34,573 bases of DNA from a virus: positions 1-34,573 of the IMG/VR virus record IMGVR_UViG_3300012271_000034, one strand, 5' to 3'. Position 1 is the first letter of the stretch. Each line of letters opens with the position of its first letter. Shown here one piece after another: positions 6,859 to 15,600 of this stretch. The notes below the pieces were generated by a model. The model worked only from the letters and a program-made list of their open reading frames with translations, had not been told where the DNA came from and searched no databases. Made by a program: the position numbers and the translations under genes.

Positions 6859-8040
6859 TTAAACTCGATATTGTTTAGCCTTATTTGAAGTAGCAGTTAT
6901 TCCGGTAGCATTAGTGTCCCATTCAGCTGCACCACTAACGTGTACATATTTTCTGAATATTTTAAATAAATCATTAAATGAAGTATTTTTGAAATCAATT
7001 ACTAAGAATGAATTTTTAGTATCAATTTGATTCTTAGAAATTTTAGGGTACATTGCTAATAAAAGATATTTAAATCCATCATCTAAACAGTAACCATTGA
7101 AATCAACTAATGCTTTGAAATCTATAAATGCTGAATAATCTTGCTTCTCAATTATAGTTGTGATAATCTTTTCTTCATCAGATGATATTTGAGGATTCAT
7201 TGGAATTCCTTCAGATCGATGTCCTCTTAAAATATATGCTAATTTTTTAAGATAATCCTTTTTTGCATTAGAATCTAATGTAGCAATTAACTCATTTGAG
7301 TAATCAACTACATCTTTAACAAACTTTCCAGTGAATCCACCTTTAGATTTTCTGTAAAAATTAGTATATTTTGTTTGATCTACCGTTACATATTGGTTAG
7401 ATAATTCAACTATATTTTTAGTGATAGTTTCAATAAAGAGATATTTTGCAACTGGTAATACTCTACCATTTTTAGATTTAACTTCTATGCTTTCATTTGC
7501 TACACTTTGTAAATCTCCATGATTTGCAAATTTTAAGTCTGTAAAAATTGAAAGTAATCCTTCTCCAGGTCCAGTGATAGGTCTAACCCCTAATTGTTTC
7601 TTAAATAACTTTTCAAAAAAATCAGCGTTGAAAAACTTTTTATAGTGTTTTGCAATATCATCTATTGAATTATTAATACCATTTGATAAATTAAATTTAT
7701 AAATATTATCACCATTAATTAAAATTCTTTCTAATTCCTTTAATGTCTCAGCATCTGCAACCTTTATACTTGAAGAAAATAAACTGATAATTTGTTCAGC
7801 CATTAATTCAGGTCTGTCACTGTTTGCTGTCTCTAATGCGGTTTTAAGAAGTAGAAAAATTTCTTTCTTTAATAAAGCTGATCTTACTTGATTTAATTTC
7901 TTAGAATCTTCTGCATCTGAAGTATCGAATTGTGCAATAGTATTATCTGTCTTTTTATCAGATAGATTTAAATATTGTAATTTTTCAGTAACAAATTCTT
8001 CAAATGATATATTTAAGTATTTCTTCATGTATTTCTTCAT
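6859..8040 (-). CDS. Putative packaged protein with PD-(D/E)XK nuclease-like motif
   Basis: 393 residues from ATG 8040, chosen because the longer frame (to 8085) would overlap the preceding gene and the peptide FEEFVTE then lies near the N-terminus (residues 13-19); ATG 8028 is an alternative. That peptide matches the T4 capsid targeting sequence pattern (F/Y-x-E-F-x-x-E). The middle carries GPGEGLLSIF (157-166, E160), HGDLQS (174-179, D176) and ESIEVKSKNGR (183-193, E186, K188). The order E ... D ... ExK is that of PD-(D/E)XK nucleases, where the acidic residues bind metal and Lys is catalytic. I infer a head-packaged nuclease or DNA-binding protein. The C-terminal 180 residues are not recognised. 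It is 8 nt downstream of the 116-residue gene. Confidence 0.9.
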   Translation of the reverse strand: MKKYMKKYLNISFEEFVTEKLQYLNLSDKKTDNTIAQFDTSDAEDSKKLNQVRSALLKKEIFLLLKTALETANSDRPELMAEQIISLFSSSIKVADAETLKELERILINGDNIYKFNLSNGINNSIDDIAKHYKKFFNADFFEKLFKKQLGVRPITGPGEGLLSIFTDLKFANHGDLQSVANESIEVKSKNGRVLPVAKYLFIETITKNIVELSNQYVTVDQTKYTNFYRKSKGGFTGKFVKDVVDYSNELIATLDSNAKKDYLKKLAYILRGHRSEGIPMNPQISSDEEKIITTIIEKQDYSAFIDFKALVDFNGYCLDDGFKYLLLAMYPKISKNQIDTKNSFLVIDFKNTSFNDLFKIFRKYVHVSGAAEWDTNATGITATSNKAKQYRV

Positions 8041-8047
8041 AATTTTA

Positions 8048-8398
8048 TTAAAATTGTTTCCCAATTGTCGACCCCATGGCAGCACCGAAGATTCTTGATG
8101 TTAAAAGGTCATATAAAATACCCTTTTCAATCCCCATTACTTTGGCAATTATTTTTCCTATCTTTTTTCCTAATGCAAATCCAGTTAATCCGCCAAAAAT
8201 AGATCCTAAAATACCTTCATTTTTTGGATTCTCTAACCAATCTTTAACATCCTGATCTGAGATCTCATTAGACTCATATAATGCTTCGAATTTTTCAAAC
8301 ATTAAATTATCTTCTTCTGTAAGTTCATAATTAAGAGCTTCATTTAATGAATCCATTTCAGTATTATTAACTATATCTTCAAATTTTGTAAAAGTCAT
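8048..8398 (-). CDS. Small protein with glycine-zipper hydrophobic C-terminus, possible internal virion protein
   Basis: 116 residues. The N-terminal half is acidic; it begins MTFTKFEDIVNN, similar to neighbouring targeting-like peptides, and a possible (L/I)xE|A protease site is L18-N19-E20|A21. The C-terminal half is hydrophobic and glycine-rich: GILGSIFGGLTGFALGKKIG (about residues 64-83), and later GAAMGSTIGKQF at the end, with GxxxG spacing like membrane-active glycine zippers. It lies between two genes with targeting-like N-termini and 8 nt before the nuclease-like gene. A packaged membrane-interacting protein that helps DNA or cargo enter the cell would fit, but this is inference. A holin is less likely because no clean charged-loop transmembrane pair is seen. 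Confidence 0.85.
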   Translation of the reverse strand: MTFTKFEDIVNNTEMDSLNEALNYELTEEDNLMFEKFEALYESNEISDQDVKDWLENPKNEGILGSIFGGLTGFALGKKIGKIIAKVMGIEKGILYDLLTSRIFGAAMGSTIGKQF

Positions 8399-8408
8399 TT
8401 CTTATAAT

Positions 8409-8702
8409 TTATTTAAATAAAGGTCCGGCAGAGTTTAAATATGGTTTACCATCTATTCCGATTAATGCCCAACCTTTTTCTCCAATTACTTCAATACTTC
8501 CGTCAGATTGTATTTTAAATCCAACATATCTTCCAGTTTCACCTTTAGACTGTTTTCTTATTTTTGCCCAGTTTTTAGCACTTGATATTTCACTAACTTT
8601 ATTTACTCCGAAATAATCTAGAGTTGCTTTAATAGCAGGATTAGCTGCTGTATATGTGTAATCTCTTTGCTCATTTAAAAAATCTTTAAAAGTACTGTAC
8701 AT
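8409..8702 (-). CDS. Small protein with T4-type capsid targeting-like N-terminus
   Basis: 97 residues. The start MYSTFKDFLNE aligns position by position with T4 MKTYQEFIAE, and L9-N10-E11 would be a prohead-protease site leaving an 86-residue mature form. The rest has a predicted helical part (NPAIKATLDYFGVNKVSEI) followed by a basic segment (KNWAKIRKQSKGETGRY) and short strands (GFKIQSDGSIEVIGEKGW). I recognise no family. It sits 10 nt before the glycine-zipper gene, and downstream of a 128-nt gap with a putative late promoter and a tiny ORF. The likely role, a minor internal head protein delivered with DNA, is inferred only from the N-terminal peptide and neighbours. Confidence 0.85.
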   Translation of the reverse strand: MYSTFKDFLNEQRDYTYTAANPAIKATLDYFGVNKVSEISSAKNWAKIRKQSKGETGRYVGFKIQSDGSIEVIGEKGWALIGIDGKPYLNSAGPLFK

Positions 8703-8739
8703 AATTAGTTATTTTAATTTATCTGCAACTCCTATAACG

Positions 8740-8796
8740 TTATAAGTTGTGATAATTTTTTGTAATATTTTTGGTATCTTCGAAATTAGTAAACAT
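8740..8796 (-). pseudogene. Tiny ORF with targeting-like start, possibly frameshifted remnant
   Basis: An 18-codon frame, MFTNFEDTKNITKNYHNL, starts 22 nt downstream of an ATAAATA element. Its first residues resemble MFKNFDEF of the 1087 gene and TFTKFEDI of the 8398 gene. Another frame continues openly past its stop and ends YNVIGVADKLK before TAA; removing one A from the A6 run near 8756-8761 would join the two into a 28-residue peptide. It may be a decayed packaged-protein gene, a leader peptide, or chance. Confidence 0.3.
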
Positions 8797-8818
8797 AACT
8801 TTGTTTTAATTTATAATG

Positions 8819-8825
8819 TATTTAT
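8819..8825 (-). promoter_or_regulatory. Putative T4-type late promoter core ATAAATA
   Basis: The minus strand reads GATAAATA just after the stop of the 8831-9385 gene. It is 22 nt before the tiny ORF at 8796 and 116 nt before ATG 8702. It could start transcription of the packaged-protein cluster (8702 to 6859). Confidence 0.45.
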
Positions 8826-8830
8826 CAACC

Positions 8831-9385
8831 TTAATCAAATGGGAATTTAATCTCATATGAGTTAAAAACGAAAGTAGCATCAAAAGAATTGAATTGCTGT
8901 ACATTATCCGAATAGTTCAATTGAAGTTCTTGCATATTTGTAAATAAGACATCTTTCATTACAAATTGCATTAATCTATTTCCATCACCATCAACGGTAA
9001 ATAAAGTCATTGTAGGACAGTAGTTCTCTGTATTGTAAAAATCATACCAATAGTCGAATAATTCCATTAACAAGAAATAATTAGCATATCCATCAATTAA
9101 CTGAAAAGTAACTGATAATTCTTTTGAAGATGTTTGTCCTATTGGAGCAGATGATCTCCATTTTCTTTCCTGTCTTTTTCTTTGTGTATGGGATTGTTCT
9201 GCTGGATCATATGAAAGAGATGATGTATTAACTCCTTGAATCGTAAAATTTAAAAACTCAGGAACCTCTTGAATAGGTGAAGGTGCTCTTCTTACATATT
9301 TAACCCATTTATCTCTAATTTCTTGAGGGAAAAAAGTTTTTGGGAATTGAAATTCGAATAAATCATTTCTTGCATCTAATAGCAT
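8831..9385 (-). CDS. Virion structural protein, possible tail-tube-fold protein
   Basis: 184 residues, rich in aromatic and beta-forming residues. The N-terminal part (FFPQEIRDKWVKYVRRAPSP) precedes a basic Gln/Arg-rich stretch (THTQRKRQERKWRSS-like, about 67-80) and a beta-rich C-terminal half ending VFNSYEIKFPFD. The pattern MTLFTVDGDGNRL...MKDVLFTNMQELQLNYSDNVQQFNSFDATFVF is reminiscent of tail-tube or tube-initiator proteins (T4 gp19/gp54 type), but I cannot confirm homology. The ATG overlaps the stop of the upstream gene in TAATG, so translation is probably coupled to the 678-residue virion protein. It is followed by a 128-nt gap with a putative promoter. Confidence 0.85.
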   Translation of the reverse strand: MLLDARNDLFEFQFPKTFFPQEIRDKWVKYVRRAPSPIQEVPEFLNFTIQGVNTSSLSYDPAEQSHTQRKRQERKWRSSAPIGQTSSKELSVTFQLIDGYANYFLLMELFDYWYDFYNTENYCPTMTLFTVDGDGNRLMQFVMKDVLFTNMQELQLNYSDNVQQFNSFDATFVFNSYEIKFPFD

Positions 9386-11421
9386 TATTTGTTAGGATTA
9401 AGTTTAACGTTCTTTAATAAATTACCTTTCTTTCTAATATCGACTTTTCTTTTCTCATTTGTTTGTGATGTTACAACTCTAACATCAGATTGAGAATTTT
9501 CAATTTTTTGAAGATTAGCATTTGCAGGGCTAGTTCTTTGAATAGTAGAATTAGGATTTTTCAAGAATTGAATCTGTTCTTCTTTTGTTGAAACCAAAGC
9601 TGTTAGTCTTTCAATTTCTCTATCCTTTCGAGATATAGTTTCTTGTAAGTTTTCGATATTTTCATTCTTATTAAGAACTGTATTTTGTAAATTTTGAATG
9701 TAATTAACAGAGTTTTCTTTGGTTCTTTCTGATTCTGTTACAAATGTTCCAGAATATACTAAATTATCTCCACCATTATCAGTTCTTATTATGATATAGA
9801 ATTCTCTATTTACATAACTTTGAATTTCAGCAGCTGCAGCTTTTGGTACATAAAATAATACTTCACCTGAATCAGGATTAACAGATTCAGTTACTAAATT
9901 TTTATAACTAACTTGAGAATTATTATTATCTGTAAATGCAATTCTTAATTCTCCAACCTGTGTTAAATTGAAAAAATTAATTTGGTTATCTTTTGAAGTT
10001 AATAATACAAATTTTAAGTAGTTATCAAAAGGCGAAATAGCAATTTTTAATTCACCTTGTTTATATCTTTTCTCTGGTACATTTTGTAAAGATGTTTGAG
10101 TTTGTCCATTTTGAGTATTTACTTCATTGATATCTTGTATTAAAATATTAGCACTATCAAAGAAATTAGGTACATATTGAACTGAACCTTCAGATTTTCC
10201 TAAAAATCCTTGCATCTTAATTTCGTTACCTTGTACTAAGTTATAAATTTCATCGATAACTGGAGTTGCTCCTAAATCAATTCTCTTTAATGACTTACCA
10301 TATTTTGTAACATCATCAAAAGTTTCTACTGCTCTTTTAATTATTTGCTCATTTGTAGATCTATTAAATAATCTAACAGTATAATCAATTGTATAGCTTA
10401 AAGCTCTTTCATTTCTAATAACAGGTCTCCAAAATCTTGCTTCTTCAAAATCAGAGTTTTGAATCCAAGTCTCATTGTTTGTTTCAATCAATGTCTGACC
10501 GATCTGTTCAACTTGATATAAGTTATTGATTATCACCCAATTAGAATTTGGTTGTGTGTTGAGTAGCGTTATATAGTCTTGAATTGAACCTCCATTAAAT
10601 TTTGCTGATAATAAAAAATAATCACCTTCTTCTGCTTGTTCAATATTTGCTGTAATACCTTCAAACTCATCTCCAACTGGAATGCTGAATTCTACTTTAT
10701 CTAAAATATTAAAATATCTTTGAGCATTTATTGTTTCAGAAGATCTAATTGTACTTACTTTGAATTTTAAATCCTCTGATGTATCAATACCATAGCCGTT
10801 AGTTAACCTTGAATTAAGTTTATCAGTGTCCTCAGCATCATCTTGTGCCTCTGCAATTAAACCGTAAATAGCAGGTAATGAAACTTCTACATAAGAAGAG
10901 TATTCCGCACCACCTATTAAAAATGGTCTTGGATTAATAATTGCATATGAATCTGAAGCAAGATATGTAATAGAAGATAAATTATGTCTTCTTCCTAATC
11001 TGTTTATAACTTGTGCCTCAACTATAAATCCATCATTTCCTTCAAAATCATATCCTGAAGCAAAGTGAATTCTAAATTTATCATAAGGGATATCATAATC
11101 AGTAGCAAAGTCAACAGCCAAACTATCTGAATCAGTTAATCTGTCTAACTCATCATTTAAAGCAGTAGGTTTATCAATATTTAAATATCCATATCTACTT
11201 TGTGTTTCATCTAATAAAACAGATGAAAGATCTCTAACATTTTTGAAAGTTTGTTCTTCAGCATCGTCAAAAAAGAAATAATTTCTTCCTAGACCTGTAT
11301 CTTTCATTATATAAACCCCAGTATCTCCAGTGTTAAATTGTGCTGGATCTAATCTGTCAGTATAAATGTACTCAATTAATATGTTAGGATTTACCTGAAA
11401 GTACCTTGAAGTTCCGTTCAT
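9385..11421 (-). CDS. Virion structural protein with C-terminal coiled coil
   Basis: 678 residues. The first 570 are Asn/Thr/Tyr-rich and beta-type, starting MNGTSRYFQVNPNILIEYIY, a style common in baseplate and neck-area proteins of T4-type phages. Residues about 574-620 form a heptad coiled coil (ENIENLQETISRKDREIERL), followed by a Ser/Asn/Lys-rich tail. I recognise no named family. The stop overlaps the ATG of the 184-residue gene (TAATG), and the 268-residue membrane-anchored gene ends 7 nt upstream, so they are likely one transcript. A role in baseplate, tail or fibre attachment is inferred from position and composition. The coiled coil suggests a trimer or dimer. Confidence 0.85.
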   Translation of the reverse strand: MNGTSRYFQVNPNILIEYIYTDRLDPAQFNTGDTGVYIMKDTGLGRNYFFFDDAEEQTFKNVRDLSSVLLDETQSRYGYLNIDKPTALNDELDRLTDSDSLAVDFATDYDIPYDKFRIHFASGYDFEGNDGFIVEAQVINRLGRRHNLSSITYLASDSYAIINPRPFLIGGAEYSSYVEVSLPAIYGLIAEAQDDAEDTDKLNSRLTNGYGIDTSEDLKFKVSTIRSSETINAQRYFNILDKVEFSIPVGDEFEGITANIEQAEEGDYFLLSAKFNGGSIQDYITLLNTQPNSNWVIINNLYQVEQIGQTLIETNNETWIQNSDFEEARFWRPVIRNERALSYTIDYTVRLFNRSTNEQIIKRAVETFDDVTKYGKSLKRIDLGATPVIDEIYNLVQGNEIKMQGFLGKSEGSVQYVPNFFDSANILIQDINEVNTQNGQTQTSLQNVPEKRYKQGELKIAISPFDNYLKFVLLTSKDNQINFFNLTQVGELRIAFTDNNNSQVSYKNLVTESVNPDSGEVLFYVPKAAAAEIQSYVNREFYIIIRTDNGGDNLVYSGTFVTESERTKENSVNYIQNLQNTVLNKNENIENLQETISRKDREIERLTALVSTKEEQIQFLKNPNSTIQRTSPANANLQKIENSQSDVRVVTSQTNEKRKVDIRKKGNLLKNVKLNPNK

Positions 11422-11428
11422 AAGTTAT

Positions 11429-12235
11429 TTATTTAAATCTTTTTATTGTCCAAACATTCCAGTTTAATCCAACTCCTATATAAGGATTAACTTTGCCGTT
11501 TGAATATGCAATGCCTAAAGTAGGACCAACTCCTAATCTTGACTTAGTTTCTGTAGGTGTATTTAAATTCTTATCAATATAAACAGAATTTAAAGCATTA
11601 AATTGCACAAACTCAGAAGGTGAACGTGCAACTACTTTAGATCTACCATCATCAGTTTGAATTGTTTCGAAGCTTAATTTTATATTAAATGTATTATCTA
11701 ATATAGTTGTTTCTCCTTTATCTAAAAAAATTCCAGTTTCTAAATACTTTAAAGATATTGGAGTTTCCCATTTCATGTTATGTACTAAACCTGAATCAGA
11801 ATAAAAATATGAATCTTTAAGAGTAAATGCAGAATCTGAATCTTGTTCTATTGAACCTTTGGTTTCTCCAACTTTAGTTAAAACAGTTTCAATCTCAGAA
11901 TTTATAAATGCTTTTAAGTCTTTATCTGATGCAACTAATTCTTCATATAACTGCTTATCAAATTGCTTAAGTTCTTCGATGTTTTCAACTGCATATCCTA
12001 GTTTTTCAGAATACATATTGCCGTTCTTATCTATTTGTACTTTTACAGAATCTTTTAGAGCAGAAATATTTCCCATCATCGATTGCTCGAATTTTTCTCT
12101 TGAAGCGATTTCCTCTTTTAATCTGTTTTTGGCCGGCATTACAAATGCAAACCAAATTATAACAAATATTATAACATATTCAATAATACGTGGGTTCTTT
12201 TTAAAAAACTGTAATATGGAATTTAATATTTTCAT
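11429..12235 (-). CDS. Membrane-anchored protein with coiled coil and outer-membrane-like end, possible spanin
   Basis: 268 residues. Lys-rich residues 1-17 precede one transmembrane helix (about 18-33, IIEYVIIFVIIWFAFVM) with no cleavage site, an N-in signal anchor. A charged, probably coiled-coil stretch follows (about 36-120). The last 35 residues, beginning RLGVGPTLGIAYSNGKVNPY and ending in GVGLNWNVWTIKRF, look like two amphipathic beta strands of an outer-membrane protein with an aromatic near the C-terminus. An inner-membrane anchor, periplasmic rod and outer-membrane end is the architecture expected of a one-piece spanin, which fuses the two membranes during lysis. It lies between small genes and virion genes, and overlaps the preceding gene by 4 nt (ATGA type). 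Function is inferred; an envelope-remodelling protein is an alternative. Confidence 0.85.
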   Translation of the reverse strand: MKILNSILQFFKKNPRIIEYVIIFVIIWFAFVMPAKNRLKEEIASREKFEQSMMGNISALKDSVKVQIDKNGNMYSEKLGYAVENIEELKQFDKQLYEELVASDKDLKAFINSEIETVLTKVGETKGSIEQDSDSAFTLKDSYFYSDSGLVHNMKWETPISLKYLETGIFLDKGETTILDNTFNIKLSFETIQTDDGRSKVVARSPSEFVQFNALNSVYIDKNLNTPTETKSRLGVGPTLGIAYSNGKVNPYIGVGLNWNVWTIKRFK

Positions 12236-12537
12236 TTTAAATCATTTTTTTCTTCCCATGACTTTAAGTTTAAATCTGGAAATTCTTTTCTAAGATCTCT
12301 ATAATCAATCTCTTTATTTAGGTGCTTTTCTACTATCCATTTTATAGATGCACCATGGTCTACTATCATTGCTTCCCAAACAGTTCCATCATATGAATCC
12401 CAATCTGCAACTTCTTCTGCTTGTACATAACCCATCTTAGTTAACCAAAATATATGAGTAGGATGCATCTCATTTACAAATTTAGTAATAAAATTTTTAG
12501 AGTCAAAAAACAGCAGTTCCATCCTCTTTTTTCGCAT
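12232..12537 (-). CDS. Hypothetical small protein
   Basis: 101 residues from ATG 12537; ATG 12522 (MELLFFDSKNF) is an alternative start that reduces the overlap with the preceding small ORF. The sequence is aromatic-rich and acidic (MHPTHIFWLTKMGYVQAEEV, ADWDSYDGTVWEAM), soluble-looking, with no signal or membrane segment. I do not recognise it. It overlaps the 268-residue membrane-anchored gene by 4 nt, so the two are likely translated together; if that gene is a lysis factor this one might be too, but nothing in the sequence shows it. Confidence 0.8.
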   Translation of the reverse strand: MRKKRMELLFFDSKNFITKFVNEMHPTHIFWLTKMGYVQAEEVADWDSYDGTVWEAMIVDHGASIKWIVEKHLNKEIDYRDLRKEFPDLNLKSWEEKNDLK

Positions 12538-12637
12538 GTTTTGCTAATGATTCACCTACACCACAAAGACTGTCATCTTTCATTGATTGCACAAAGTCTT
12601 CAAATGCATTTTCTCCTTCAAATATTTTCTTTTCCAT
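12503..12637 (-). CDS. Hypothetical 44-residue protein
   Basis: A short frame, MEKKIFEGENAFEDFVQSMK and on to GTAVF, fills the space between the tail-fibre gene and the 101-residue gene. It overlaps the latter by 35 nt in another frame. It is acidic then basic, with one Cys and no membrane segment. The leader is A/T-only (AATTAAAAAACTTAGAT before ATG), like other starts here. Without it a 130-nt gap would remain. It is plausible but unsupported by any homology I recognise. Confidence 0.55.
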   Translation of the reverse strand: MEKKIFEGENAFEDFVQSMKDDSLCGVGESLAKHAKKEDGTAVF

Positions 12638-12667
12638 ATCTAAGTTTTTTAATTAATTAATTTTTTA

Positions 12668-15600
12668 TTATGAAATGAATTCCCAAGAATTCCAATTACT
12701 TCCTTCGTCAGAACTATATCTCAACCAAGTTCCTTTTGTAGTACCGATTGGAGTATATCCTATTATTTGTTGAATAATATCATCTCCTGATCTTGTAACT
12801 GTCATTAATCCAATACAGTTTGAAGGTGATGCAAGATTTTTAGGTAAATTACTATATTTACCTCCAGTATGCATATAAATTGCAGAAGTAATAGCATTAT
12901 TTGCATTTGATGGCGCCAGTCTTCTAGCCATAACAGTATCATCTATTCTTTGATAATCTACAGAACCCATTGCTATTTTAGATGTAGTAACAGCACCTGT
13001 TGCTAATTCAGATGTGTTAACTTCACCTGCAGCAATATCATCAGAAGTAACAGAGTTGGTTGAATGTTTCGTAGATTCGCCGGAAGAATTAATTCCTGAA
13101 GTATTTAAATTTCCAGAGTGATAAATTGTTCTCAAAGGACCCCATTCAACCGCGTCATAATCCTGTCTTTGAAATCCTATAAAGTCAGCAGTTTTACCCA
13201 TAACTAATGCATTGGATCCTTTTACACCACCACCTGTATGTGAACTTATCCATAATACATCATTCCATGTGGGTGCATCTGATCCGATATTATTATCTTG
13301 TAACATTTGGTATCTAAGTTTACCAGCACCAAATATTGAATTATTAGGTTTTTCTTGTCCACTACTAATATAATTGTTACCTTTTAAATATGGAATCCTT
13401 TCAGCTGTAAGTTCACCCTCGAAATAAGCACCTCTATTAAAGTGAAATCTGGATCTATCTGTATGGATGTGACCCCAACTTGTATTTTTAGGACCTATTT
13501 CAATATATCCATTTGGTGTTTGATGTCTTAGTGCTCCATCTGATATAGGATTAAGGTAACTATTTGCACCTGAATTAGTAGTACCAAAGAATAACCTACT
13601 TCCAATTGCAGCATCTCCACCTCCATAAAGTCTAATCTTTGCATCTGGAGAAGTTCCGGAATTTGATGTCTGTACTGTACCTGCATCAACTTTACCTCTA
13701 ATTTCTAATCCAATATCGTCAACTTCTCCATCTGTTGCAATCATTAATGCAGCATGAGAACCACCAACATTAAGTGGTTTTATAATTTTCACTACATGGT
13801 CTTGTGCTGTAGTTTGAAATGTTGATGTACCACTTAAAGCATTTACATAATCTACAGTAATATTATCAACATTAAGTCTCGTACCATTAATAGTACCATC
13901 TGATCCATCAAGAAATATTCTAGCATCTCCATCTGCGGCAACATATAATCCCCATCCAGAAGTAAATCCTTGATTATTTAAAAATGATGCATCAGCTCCA
14001 TTAGAAAATCCTATTCCAAACATGTTACCTAACGAACTTGAAGCAGGGTTATAAGCACTACCTTTTGTATAAATAGGATTTGATCTTGTATTATTTTTTC
14101 CAATATTATTATAACTTCCTTCTAAATGTCCAACATTATGATCACCTCTTTGTAAGTTACCATCAAACATCATTAAATTTAATGTATCAGATGAACTACC
14201 ATATAAAATAACAGATCTTTCAGTACCTCCACCTCCGTCTGAAAATGAAATTGTAAATGGATCTGTAACTCCTGCAATATTCGAACCGGATTTACCAATT
14301 CTTAATCCTCTAAAACTTGAATTTCCAGTAGTACTAATGCTTGAAGCAGAAATTGCATTTGCATTAATAGTTCCGTTAGCATTGAAAGTAGATTTTAAAG
14401 TTAAAACACCTGAAGTAGTTAACTTCATAGCATCAACATGACCAGATCCTTTCCAAGTAAAAGTATCATTAGATGCTTCATCATCTGATACTACAAATGT
14501 TAGATCAGAAGTATTACTGCTTTCATAATGTCTGATATAGCCTGCATCATTTCCACCTGTTTGAGCTGCAAAGAATAAAAATGATTCAGTTCCTCCTCCA
14601 GGAGTACTATTATTTGACTTATTTAAATAAATCGAATTACCTTCTAATATAAGTTTACCTCTTGGATCTATTATTGTTTTAAATGTTTTCCCAGCAGCAA
14701 AACTTGGAGTAGTTGAAAATACTAATTGAGTTCCATTAGGTGCCGTTGTACCTCCTGATGTTTGAGTACTATAAAGATCACTAGGTGGATTAAATCCTCC
14801 ACCTCCTGTAGATTGTGCAAAAACTCCAGCATATGCATTACTCGCAGTTCCAAATGAAATTCCCTTAACGAAATTACCACCAGAATTTGATATATGAATT
14901 CCTCCAAAATCAGTTCCGGTTAATTGGTCCGTTCCATTTTCAGCATCAAGAATAATTCTATTAGCAGTTAATCTCATATCTTTCCAAAGACCAGCATTCC
15001 AATCTCTAGATCTTAATAAACCTGTGCTTATGCTTGTATCATATGCCATGTTCATTGTAGGTCCTCCAGAAGGATTACGTAATCCATATACATCGATTGA
15101 TTGACTTGCTCTAATTCTACCACCTACATGTAATTTTTCTATAGGAGCTGTAATATTTACACCAATATTTCTAGTAACTCTGTCAACTCTAAAAGCAGAA
15201 AGCCAATCTGTACCGTTATCATTAGATTCTAAAAGGAATTGATCATTTCCTGATCCATTATATCTAAATCTAAATCCTCTTGGATTACTATAACTTTCTG
15301 TTAAGTTTAAACTTCTATCTGTTAAGTTTACATCAGAATTAGTAATATTTAAACTACCATCCATGAAAGTATAACCTACATGAGAATTTTTAGCATAAGT
15401 AGATTTTAATGCATCAGAATCAGTGCCTCCTCTTTTGAAAATAAACTTTGCTGTACTTGAATTTCGAGTATTAAAGAATAAAGTATAATCAGTTTCAGTT
15501 CTTAATTCTGTATATTTTTTAGTAGAATCAGAAGTTGCACTTCCCCATCCAAGTACAATTCCTCTATCATTATTATTATCTCTAATATCTAGATATGGTA

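Noticed and set aside
8041-8085. Longer start for the nuclease-like gene (residues MLPWGRQLGNN...).
   Set aside because: It overlaps the coding end of the 116-residue gene and moves the targeting-like peptide away from the N-terminus; ATG 8040 follows that stop with normal spacing.
11426-11432. ATAAATA copy 4 nt before ATG 11421 as a late promoter.
   Set aside because: Too close to the start codon to give a normal leader; more likely part of the A/T-rich translation start region.
11859-12293. Plus-strand ORF of 144 codons.
   Set aside because: It lies antisense to the 268-residue membrane-anchored gene and extends into the 101-residue gene; composition is Ser/Phe-rich as expected of a shadow. 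Other plus-strand ORFs (e.g. 82-312, 20202-20516, 29702-30034) were rejected for the same reason.
12650-12666. AT palindrome AATTAATTAATT before the small 12503-12637 ORF as a terminator.
   Set aside because: The stem would be A/T only and very weak, and flanking T-runs do not form a proper hairpin-then-T structure.
14722-14907. Minus-strand ORF of 61 codons inside the tail fibre gene.
   Set aside because: It is out of frame within the convincingly coding fibre gene and has repetitive, shadow-like composition.
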